Assembly (NCBI GenBank): GCA_002440905.1
Contig: DJWA01000002.1
Coordinates: forward strand, 330,241 to 350,513
Origin: Candidatus Roizmanbacteria bacterium UBA6242
Lineage (GTDB): Bacteria; Patescibacteriota; Microgenomatia; UBA1406; GWC2-37-13
Reading direction: 5' to 3'
Length of the DNA: 20,273 nucleotides
Position 1 is the first letter of the stretch. Every line of letters begins with the position of its first letter. Below the pieces are notes generated by a model. It made no database searches, was not told the origin of the DNA, and saw only the letters and a list, made by a program, of their open reading frames with translations. This document shows positions 11,981-17,972 of the stretch, in pieces. The position numbers and the translations under genes are program-made.

Positions 11981-14932
11981 ATGTTTAAGCCTGCTGACAA
12001 CAATATAAACTTCCCGGAAATGGAAAAATCATGGCTTTCTCACTGGTATACCAAAGGGGTCGTGAAAAAATATCTTAAGAAGAACGAGAAGTCTGATAAA
12101 TATTTTTCTTTTCTTGACGGCCCGATAACCGCCAATAACCCAATGGGCGTGCATCATGCCTGGGGAAGGACCTATAAAGATCTCTGGCCAAAATTCTACA
12201 ACCTCTTAGGTTACAGGGAACGTTTCCAGAACGGCTTTGACTGTCAAGGTCTCTGGGTTGAGGTAGAAGTCGAAAAGGAGTTGGGTTTGAGAACAAAAAA
12301 GGACATAGAAAACCTGGTACCGGGAGATAAATTTGCATCAATTGCCAAATTCGTCGAACTTTGTAAATCGCGTGTACGGAAGTTTTCAGGCATACAGACC
12401 GAGCAGTCAAAACGCTTGGGCTATTTCGCCGATTGGGATAATTCCTATTTCACTATGAGTCCGGAAAATAACTATATGATCTGGCTCTTTCTCAAAAAAT
12501 GCTTTGACAACGGATGGATCTATAAAGGTCACGAATCGGTACCTTGGTGCCCCAGATGCGAGACTGCTATATCGCAGCATGAGATGTTAACCGAAGACTA
12601 TAAGGAGGTTTTCCACAAGTCGATTTACTTCGAACTCCCGATTATCGGCCGCAAGGACGAAAATCTTTTGGTATGGACGACCACCCCTTGGACCATACCG
12701 GCAAATATCGCCGTCGCGGTAGACGAAAACATTGACTATTCGTTAGTTCAGGGGACGACCGGTCAAAAATTCTGGATTGCAAAAGAGCTCGTCGAAGCAG
12801 TTTTCAAAAAAGACTACAAGGTCATAAAAACCGTCAAAGGAAAGGCGCTTGTCGGTTTGAAATATGAAGGTCCGTTTGACAACCTTCCCAGCGTTTCAAA
12901 AGTCGCCAAGGAAAACCCCGACACTTTCCATACCGTTTTTGCGACCGACCCCAAGATACTCCCGATTACAACCACGGAAGGAACTGGTATGGTCCATACG
13001 GCCGTGTCGGCCGGAACTGAGGACTTCAAGATGGGTAAAAAGCTTGGACTCCCAATGGTTCCGGTAATAGCAGACAACGCCGATTACATCGCGGGGTTGG
13101 GATTTTTAACGGGTAAGAACGCCAAGAAACATCCGGAAATCATATTGGACTATCTCTCAGAAAACAAAAACGGTAACGGTGAGACTTGGACATTCCACAT
13201 ATTAAACTACAAGCACAGGTATCCAGCTTGTTGGAGGTGTAAGGCAGAATTGGTGTGGAAAGTTGCTGATGAATGGTATATCGCCATGGACAAGGCTCTT
13301 GAAGGAAAGTCGTTGAGGCAGAGGATGGTAAACGTTGCCAAAAAAATAAAATGGATGCCGGAATTCGGGCTCGACCGGGAATTGGATTGGCTAAAAAATA
13401 TGCACGACTGGCTCATATCTAAAAAGAACCGATATTGGGGTCTGGCATTACCTATCTATGAATGCAAGAAATGCGGTAATTTTGAAGTTGTGGGATCAAA
13501 AGAAGAACTCAAGAAAAAGGCCGTTTCCGGTTGGGACAAGTTTGACGGTCATACCCCCCACAAACCATACATTGACGAAGTGAAAATAAAATGTGCAAAA
13601 TGTGGTGAAACGACCCAAAGAACTCCAGATGTTGGTAATCCTTGGCTTGATGCAGGGATAGTTGCCTACTCAACGATTGCCGAAAATAATCAGGGTGAAC
13701 CCCTGTATACCAAAGACAAAAAGGAGTGGAAGAAGTGGTTTCCGGTAGACTTCATAACCGAATCCTTCCCGGGACAGTTCAAAAACTGGTTTTATGCTCT
13801 TATTGCCATGTCGACGGTCATGGAAAACGAGCCGCCTTTTAAACGCGTTCTCGGGTTCGGGACCCAGCTTGGCGAAGACGGCCGACCAATGCATAAAAGC
13901 TGGGGAAATGCTATAGAGTTCAACGAAGGCGCCGATAAAATAGGGGTTGATGTGATGAGGTGGATGTTTGCTAGGCAAAATCCGGCTGACAATATGCTAT
14001 TCGGGTACAAAAAAGCCGATGAGGTCAGACGCCAATTCTATCTTATGCTCTGGAACGTCTACAAGTTCTTTATCGAGTATGTTAATTTAGATGCTTACAA
14101 AGGGGGTAAGGCGGACGTAAGACCCGACCTTGACGCAAAAAACGTATTGGATAAGTGGATATTGGCAAGATTTGCTGAAACGGTTACGGCTGTTAAAGTC
14201 AACTTAACCGAATTCAATGCCAAGGATGCCGCATTAACCGTTGAAAAATTTGTTTCGGATCTATCTACCTGGTACATAAGGCGAAGCCGAGATCGGGTGT
14301 GGGTAGCAAGCGATAACGAAAAAGATAAGAAAGCATTCTATAGAACCATGCACTATGTCCTTATGAATCTGTCAATCGTCTTGTCGCCTTTTATGCCGTT
14401 TTTGTCAGAGGAAATGTACAAAAACCTTTCAGAAGGTGAGTCCGTCCATTTAGAAACTTGGCCTGAAGTTGATGAGAAATTATTGGATAAAAAATTAATT
14501 TCGGAAATGGAACGGGTGAGGACGGTGGTTGAGGCAGGACACGCCAAAAGGAAAGCCGACGGGCAGAAGGTGAGGATTCCCTTATTGTCGCTTGAAGTTA
14601 CAGTTGAGGGGAGCTTTGTGGGTATAAGGCCTGAAGTCTGGGAGGTTGCTCTCAAGGAATTGAACGTCAAGAATCTGGTCGTCAATAAGGATGTCCGATT
14701 CCCCAAAGAGGAAGCGTTTGTTGCCCCTGAGGACCTTCAACACGAAGGGGAGCTTAGGGATCTTATTAGAATGATTCAATCAAAAAGGAAAGAATTAGGT
14801 CTGCAAGCGACCGACAAGATTGATTTAACGGTTCCTGACGCTTTCCTTGAAGATACCGACTACATTAAGAAAAGAGTCATGGCTCAAAAAGTTACACTTG
14901 GCACTGAAGTTGTAGTCAAGCCAAACGCATAA
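11981..14932 (+). CDS. ileS: Isoleucine--tRNA ligase, divergent HIGH/KMSKS type
   Basis: A class I aminoacyl-tRNA synthetase of 983 residues that charges tRNA-Ile. D-G-P-I-T-A-N-N-P-M-G-V-H-H-A-W-G carries the HIGH box as H58-H-A-W61. P-M-H-K-S-W-G-N (636-643) replaces K-M-S-K-S. The editing (CP1) domain includes W-T-T-T-P-W-T-I-P and G-T-G-M-V-H-T. Cys pairs that could bind zinc are W-C-P-R-C (near 190), A-C-W-R-C (near 417), C-K-K-C-G and C-A-K-C-G. The anticodon-binding domain begins around residue 720 (W-I-L-A-R-F, W-Y-I-R-R-S-R-D-R-V-W). ValRS and LeuRS have different signatures, so IleRS is preferred. It is the first gene after the division cluster, with its own promoter, and its TAA shares one base with the ATG of the next SEDS gene. 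Confidence 0.93.
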   Translation: MFKPADNNINFPEMEKSWLSHWYTKGVVKKYLKKNEKSDKYFSFLDGPITANNPMGVHHAWGRTYKDLWPKFYNLLGYRERFQNGFDCQGLWVEVEVEKELGLRTKKDIENLVPGDKFASIAKFVELCKSRVRKFSGIQTEQSKRLGYFADWDNSYFTMSPENNYMIWLFLKKCFDNGWIYKGHESVPWCPRCETAISQHEMLTEDYKEVFHKSIYFELPIIGRKDENLLVWTTTPWTIPANIAVAVDENIDYSLVQGTTGQKFWIAKELVEAVFKKDYKVIKTVKGKALVGLKYEGPFDNLPSVSKVAKENPDTFHTVFATDPKILPITTTEGTGMVHTAVSAGTEDFKMGKKLGLPMVPVIADNADYIAGLGFLTGKNAKKHPEIILDYLSENKNGNGETWTFHILNYKHRYPACWRCKAELVWKVADEWYIAMDKALEGKSLRQRMVNVAKKIKWMPEFGLDRELDWLKNMHDWLISKKNRYWGLALPIYECKKCGNFEVVGSKEELKKKAVSGWDKFDGHTPHKPYIDEVKIKCAKCGETTQRTPDVGNPWLDAGIVAYSTIAENNQGEPLYTKDKKEWKKWFPVDFITESFPGQFKNWFYALIAMSTVMENEPPFKRVLGFGTQLGEDGRPMHKSWGNAIEFNEGADKIGVDVMRWMFARQNPADNMLFGYKKADEVRRQFYLMLWNVYKFFIEYVNLDAYKGGKADVRPDLDAKNVLDKWILARFAETVTAVKVNLTEFNAKDAALTVEKFVSDLSTWYIRRSRDRVWVASDNEKDKKAFYRTMHYVLMNLSIVLSPFMPFLSEEMYKNLSEGESVHLETWPEVDEKLLDKKLISEMERVRTVVEAGHAKRKADGQKVRIPLLSLEVTVEGSFVGIRPEVWEVALKELNVKNLVVNKDVRFPKEEAFVAPEDLQHEGELRDLIRMIQSKRKELGLQATDKIDLTVPDAFLEDTDYIKKRVMAQKVTLGTEVVVKPNA

Positions 14933-15963
14933 TGCAGATATTGGTAGTTTCGGCTATCCTATCAGCTTTCGGTCTGTTTAACCTTTTCGGCTTAAATCAA
15001 TCTCTTTTTTTAAGGCAGTTTATCTACGTAATTATTGCATTTGCCGCATATTTTGTCGTCAAATCAATCGGTCGTCACTTTTTCAAAGCTAATTCGACGC
15101 TTCTATATTGGATCATGATGGCAATATTGATTGTGACTTACGTTGTTGGTCTTGAAGTCAAGGGATCACGCCGATGGTTGGATCTGTATTTTTTCAATTT
15201 CCAGGTATCCGAGTTTTATAAAGTATTCATGATCATGTTTCTATCTAAATACTTTAGCGAAAGGAAGATTTTGGAAAACAACTTTCTTTTTTTCCTAAAA
15301 AGCTTCCTTTATGTCGGTATACCAGCGTTTATAATTTTCAAACAGCCGGATCTTGGAAACGCCGCGGTTTATGGATTTTTTTATCTTATTATTCTGTTGT
15401 TTTCTCCCTACGCCAAAAAGCATTTGATATATCTTTTCGGTATTTCGACAATACTGGCTCCGATTGGTTGGCTATTTTTAAAAACCTATCAGAAGGCGAG
15501 AGTCTTGAGCTTTCTTAATCCCCACCTTGATACCCAAGGGACCGCATACAATATGATCCAGGCCGTCATAACGATAGGTAGCGGTAAATTTATGGGAAGA
15601 GGGCTTGGGTTGTCGACGCAGTCTAAGCTATATTTTCTTCCGGAAAACACAACCGATTTTGCTTATGCCTCGCTTGTCGAGCAGTTGGGCTTCGTTGGAG
15701 GAATTGCGGTCATCGCTTTTTATGCGGCCCTTATTTACTTTATCGCCCGTCGCGCAGCTAAGTATTTTCACGCTATGGATCGCGAGTCCCGGTCGAAGTT
15801 CCTTTACACCATAGGCTTACTTTCTTATCTGCTTTTCCAGATTTTTGTCAATATCGGCATGAATATGGGGCTTTTGCCTATAACCGGCGTTGCCCTTCCT
15901 TTTGTTTCCTATGGAGGGTCGGCGGTTTTAGCGCTACTTATCGGTTTAGCGCTCATCCCTTAA
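14932..15963 (+). CDS. Second SEDS-family protein (RodA/FtsW type)
   Basis: A 343-residue polytopic membrane protein with SEDS motifs: S-R-R-W-L-D-L-Y followed by Q-V-S-E-F-Y-K; F-K-Q-P-D-L-G-N-A; G-S-G-K-F-M-G-R-G-L-G; F-L-P-E-N-T-T-D-F-A-Y-A-S-L-V-E-Q-L-G; and T-G-V-A-L-P-F-V-S-Y-G-G-S close to the end. As the other SEDS gene sits in the division cluster, this one may be the elongation polymerase RodA, but FtsW/RodA cannot be separated confidently by eye. It stops soon after the last helix, with no cytoplasmic tail. The ATG shares a base with the ileS stop (TAATG), so it depends on ileS translation, an unusual partner for a cell-wall polymerase. The stop is followed almost at once by the rplU promoter. 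Confidence 0.88.
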   Translation: MQILVVSAILSAFGLFNLFGLNQSLFLRQFIYVIIAFAAYFVVKSIGRHFFKANSTLLYWIMMAILIVTYVVGLEVKGSRRWLDLYFFNFQVSEFYKVFMIMFLSKYFSERKILENNFLFFLKSFLYVGIPAFIIFKQPDLGNAAVYGFFYLIILLFSPYAKKHLIYLFGISTILAPIGWLFLKTYQKARVLSFLNPHLDTQGTAYNMIQAVITIGSGKFMGRGLGLSTQSKLYFLPENTTDFAYASLVEQLGFVGGIAVIAFYAALIYFIARRAAKYFHAMDRESRSKFLYTIGLLSYLLFQIFVNIGMNMGLLPITGVALPFVSYGGSAVLALLIGLALIP

Positions 15964-15969
15964 TTGAGA

Positions 15970-15997
15970 TTGAGATTTAAGTTTTTTTATGTATAAT
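15970..15997 (+). promoter_or_regulatory. Candidate rplU-rpmA promoter, leaderless spacing
   Basis: TTGAGA (15970-15975; an identical hexamer also at 15964), a 16-nt spacer and TATAAT (15992-15997), 8 nt before the rplU ATG at 16006. Transcription would begin at or within a base or two of the start codon. This leaves no room for a ribosome binding site or an L21-type autoregulatory leader. Confidence 0.7.
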
Positions 15998-16005
15998 TTA
16001 TATCT

Positions 16006-16314
16006 ATGGCAAACGTTGCTGTTGTTAGAACAGGTGGAAAACAATATATCGTCCGTGAGGGCGACCTTTTGACGGTTGATAAACTTGAGAGCAAGGATAA
16101 GACAATTGAATTGGATACTTTGGCTTTATTTGCCGAGGACGGGAGCAATGTCGAGGTTGGGACACCTTCGCTTGAGAAGAAGATTAAAGCAGAAATCGTC
16201 AGCGAAGGAAAAGGTGTAAAAATAAGAGTGGCCAAGTTTAAGTCAAAAGTCCGATACCGAAAGGTGAGAGGATTCAGACCACAGCTTACCACTTTAAAAA
16301 TTGGTAAAATATAA
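16006..16314 (+). CDS. rplU: 50S ribosomal protein bL21
   Basis: A 102-residue basic protein with the bL21 pattern: A-V-V-R-T-G-G-K-Q-Y-I-V-R-E-G-D near the start, a beta-barrel middle with V-G-T-P, and the C-terminal K-S-K-V-R-Y-R-K-V-R-G-F-R-P-Q-L-T that contacts rRNA (K-x-K-x-x-Y-x-x-x-x-G-H-R-Q in many bacteria). The length is normal. It is followed 12 nt later by rpmA, the universal bacterial rplU-rpmA pairing. It is transcribed from its own promoter, apparently without a leader. Confidence 0.96.
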   Translation: MANVAVVRTGGKQYIVREGDLLTVDKLESKDKTIELDTLALFAEDGSNVEVGTPSLEKKIKAEIVSEGKGVKIRVAKFKSKVRYRKVRGFRPQLTTLKIGKI

Positions 16315-16326
16315 AATTAGTTTAAT

Positions 16327-16572
16327 ATGGCACATACAAAAGCGCAAAAGACAGTAAAGGGAAATAGAGATTCCAAGAGTAAACGACTGGGAGTCAAACT
16401 TTATGGAGGGCAGGCCGCTGAAGCGGGCAATATTATTATCCGCCAAAAGGGCACCAAGGTAAACGCCGGCCCGGGAACCATGCTCGGACGCGACTTTACT
16501 ATCATGGCACTCAAAAAGGGTACGGTTAAATTCTACACAAAACTAGGCAACACCTACGTCAGAATAGACTAA
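16327..16572 (+). CDS. rpmA: 50S ribosomal protein bL27
   Basis: An 81-residue basic protein. M-A-H-T-K-A-Q begins directly with the tail that reaches the peptidyl transferase centre, so there is no Firmicutes-type cleavable extension. N-R-D-S-K-S-K-R-L-G-V-K and G-Q-A-A-E-A-G-N-I-I-I-R-Q-K-G-T-K followed by G-P-G-T-M-L-G-R-D are the standard body of bL27. The usual Gly-Gly after K-K-A near residues 6-8 is replaced by Q-K-T-V-K-G. It lies 12 nt after rplU, with no Shine-Dalgarno visible (an AT-rich gap only). Confidence 0.95.
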   Translation: MAHTKAQKTVKGNRDSKSKRLGVKLYGGQAAEAGNIIIRQKGTKVNAGPGTMLGRDFTIMALKKGTVKFYTKLGNTYVRID

Positions 16573-16599
16573 CACTTCTGGATTTAACACACATTTAAA

Positions 16600-16608
16600 T
16601 GATAGAAT
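16600..16608 (+). promoter_or_regulatory. Extended -10 promoter of the ParB-like gene, leaderless spacing
   Basis: T-G-A-TAGAAT (16600-16608) fits the extended -10 consensus TGnTATAAT with one mismatch and lies 6 nt before the ATG at 16615. No good -35 is seen at normal spacing, as is typical of extended -10 promoters. The transcript would start at the initiation codon. Confidence 0.5.
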
Positions 16609-16614
16609 GTATTC

Positions 16615-17196
16615 ATGCAGGATAAAGTGGATGAGATTGTGGAAAAAATAAAGAAAGAAGACGACATCTTCAGTCGGGCGCGCTTAGTCGGCCATTTATT
16701 AAAGGACAAGAAAGTTAAAGTGATCGATCTCGCAAAAAAACTTGGTATTAATTCCTCATACGTTTGCCACATCAATAGATTGAACCGATTGCCGGACATA
16801 ATTATTGACGCTTACTATTCAAAACTTGTATCGGTCAGCCATCTATTCCTTATTTCTAGGATTCGGGATTTCAAAAACATGGTTGAGGTTTACGAAAAGA
16901 TCCTATCCGAAGGTTTGAGTATCCAAGCGACCGAAAACCTAATAAGGGAATATCTTTATGGCATAAAACCAAAGGGGGGTTATTTACAAGATAAGGAAAG
17001 GCAAAAACTTGAGGAAAAAGTAAGTAAACAGATAGATGGGGTGAACGTAAAAGTTATCCAAACTCGCGTATACAGCAAAATGACTATAAAAATCAAAGGG
17101 AGTCTTGATAAAACGTCTAAAATCCTCAAAGAGATGGTAAGAAAGTTATCTGATCGACCTGGGGAGAGGATTCTTGATGGTACCGACGGCATCTGA
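16615..17196 (+). CDS. Short ParB-like HTH DNA-binding protein lacking the CTPase domain
   Basis: A 193-residue cytoplasmic protein resembling the middle and end of chromosomal ParB. Residues 34-57 (D-L-A-K-K-L-G-I-N-S-S-Y-V, then R-L-N-R-L-P) match the ParB/KorB helix-turn-helix (v-A-x-x-x-G-x-S-x-x-x-V, then L-L-x-L-P). S-V-S-H-L-F-L-I-S and E-G-L-S-I-Q-A-T-E-N-L-I correspond to the helices that follow (g-H-A-r-x-L, e-x-L-S-V-R-x-x-E). The C-terminus (V-N-V-K-V-I-Q ... M-T-I-K-I-K-G ... L-K-E-M-V) resembles the ParB dimerisation domain. The N-terminal ParB/Srx domain with G-E-R-R-x-R-A, which binds CTP, is absent, and there is no room for it since rpmA ends 42 nt upstream. No parA or parS is seen. 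It could be a Noc- or partition-like factor or a transcription regulator; function is unknown. Confidence 0.75.
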   Translation: MQDKVDEIVEKIKKEDDIFSRARLVGHLLKDKKVKVIDLAKKLGINSSYVCHINRLNRLPDIIIDAYYSKLVSVSHLFLISRIRDFKNMVEVYEKILSEGLSIQATENLIREYLYGIKPKGGYLQDKERQKLEEKVSKQIDGVNVKVIQTRVYSKMTIKIKGSLDKTSKILKEMVRKLSDRPGERILDGTDGI

Positions 17197-17715
17197 GGGG
17201 AAGTAGCGGAAGAACACGTGTCCAATTATACTTTGAAAAGGAATAGCGCAGAATTCTCTCGAATCTGAGGATCTTGGGCGGTTGTCGCCCATAACAAAAA
17301 GTTCTCCTTCCGGAACGGTGTAAGGATCGTCTTCCTGGATACAACCGCCTTCCCAAAGATTGGTCTTGGCGGCAATGTAGTTTTCGGTCAGTATTTGACC
17401 GTTTACGTAAACTTCACCTTCTTTGATTACGACCGTTTGTCCTGGGGTAGCAATAATCCTTTTTATGTATTCGATATCTGGGTTTTTGGGCGATTTAAAA
17501 ACGACAACGTCTCCTCGCTCCATTCTTCTGAATTTATAGGCGACCCGGCTTGTCAGGATATAGTCACCAGAGTTAAAGGTCGGCTCCATAGAAGCGCCTT
17601 TTACCTGGTTGGGAGTTAGGATGAATAAATATACGACGATAAATATAGAACCGACGAACACTACGGTTTCCAATATATCCATTACAAAATCGATTACTTT
17701 TTTGACCAGGCTCAT
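17146..17715 (-). CDS. lepB: Signal peptidase I
   Basis: A 189-residue membrane serine protease that removes signal peptides from exported proteins. A single hydrophobic anchor (about residues 17-33) precedes G-A-S-M-E-P-T with the catalytic Ser42. E-Y-I-K-R-I-I-A-T-P-G holds the general base Lys85. V-M-G-D-N-R-P-R-S-S-D-S-R (141-153) is box E. A short insertion with Cys125 precedes it. Residues 156-175 end the catalytic core, and the tail is short and basic. The start is the CAT complement at 17713-17715. Its last 51 bases overlap the end of the ParB-like gene on the other strand. It reads away from tRNA-Val and the secreted surface protein, whose signal peptide has a V-S-A cleavage site suited to this enzyme. 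Confidence 0.97.
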   Translation of the reverse strand: MSLVKKVIDFVMDILETVVFVGSIFIVVYLFILTPNQVKGASMEPTFNSGDYILTSRVAYKFRRMERGDVVVFKSPKNPDIEYIKRIIATPGQTVVIKEGEVYVNGQILTENYIAAKTNLWEGGCIQEDDPYTVPEGELFVMGDNRPRSSDSREFCAIPFQSIIGHVFFRYFPSDAVGTIKNPLPRSIR

Positions 17716-17723
17716 AACTTTTC

Positions 17724-17752
17724 ATTGTAAGTAAATTACGCAAAAAAAACAA
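17724..17752 (-). promoter_or_regulatory. Candidate lepB promoter, leaderless spacing
   Basis: On the minus strand, TTGTTT (17752 down to 17747), a 17-nt spacer and TACAAT (17729 down to 17724) lie 8 nt before the lepB ATG at 17715. Transcription would start about 1-2 nt before the start codon. It faces away from the tRNA promoter; the two -35 boxes are 7 nt apart. Confidence 0.6.
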
Positions 17753-17759
17753 GCAGGTT

Positions 17760-17788
17760 TTGTTTAATGGTATATTGTTTTATATAAT
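17760..17788 (+). promoter_or_regulatory. Candidate tRNA-Val promoter
   Basis: TTGTTT (17760-17765), a 17-nt spacer and consensus TATAAT (17783-17788), ending 11 nt before the mature 5' end of the tRNA at 17800. That leaves a 5' leader of about 5 nt for RNase P to remove. Confidence 0.6.
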
Positions 17789-17799
17789 AAATAGGTTTA

Positions 17800-17873
17800 G
17801 GCCGATTAGCTCAGTTGGCTAGAGCGCTGCATTCACATTGCAGATGTCGGGGGTTCAAGTCCCTCATCGGCCA
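17800..17873 (+). tRNA. tRNA-Val (anticodon CAC)
   Basis: A complete 74-nt cloverleaf. The acceptor stem is GGCCGAT (17800-17806) with ATCGGCC (17866-17872) and discriminator A at 17873. The D arm is GCTC/GAGC with a TTGG-containing loop. The anticodon stem CTGCA/TGCAG encloses TTCACAT, so the anticodon is CAC, reading GUG (Val). A 5-nt variable loop is followed by a T arm GGGGG/CCCTC around TTCAAGT. The 3' CCA is not encoded (CAA follows the discriminator) and must be added enzymatically. A run of seven T at 17883-17889 may help end transcription. Confidence 0.96.
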
Positions 17874-17931
17874 CAACTTACATTTTTTTAACAAGCTTTT
17901 CACATAAAAGTGCAATTTAGGCTATAACAAC

Positions 17932-17960
17932 TTGACAATTATTATTACAAGATTTATAAT
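17932..17960 (+). promoter_or_regulatory. Consensus sigma70 promoter of the surface protein gene
   Basis: A perfect consensus pair: TTGACA (17932-17937), 17-nt spacer, TATAAT (17955-17960). The ATG at 17973 is only 12 nt after the -10 box, so the leader would be about 6 nt, too short for normal Shine-Dalgarno initiation. This is the strongest-looking promoter in the window and suggests abundant expression. Confidence 0.85.
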
Positions 17961-17972
17961 CTCCCCAGTTAA

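Noticed and set aside
17214..17221. ACACGTGT palindrome near the ParB-like gene, as a possible parS
   Set aside because: It shares only the central CACGTG with the parS consensus, its flanks do not match, and it lies in lepB coding sequence.
17883..17910. Rho-independent terminator after tRNA-Val
   Set aside because: There is a seven-T run but no stem before it other than the tRNA itself; the CTTTT/AAAAG pairing further on is too weak to call.
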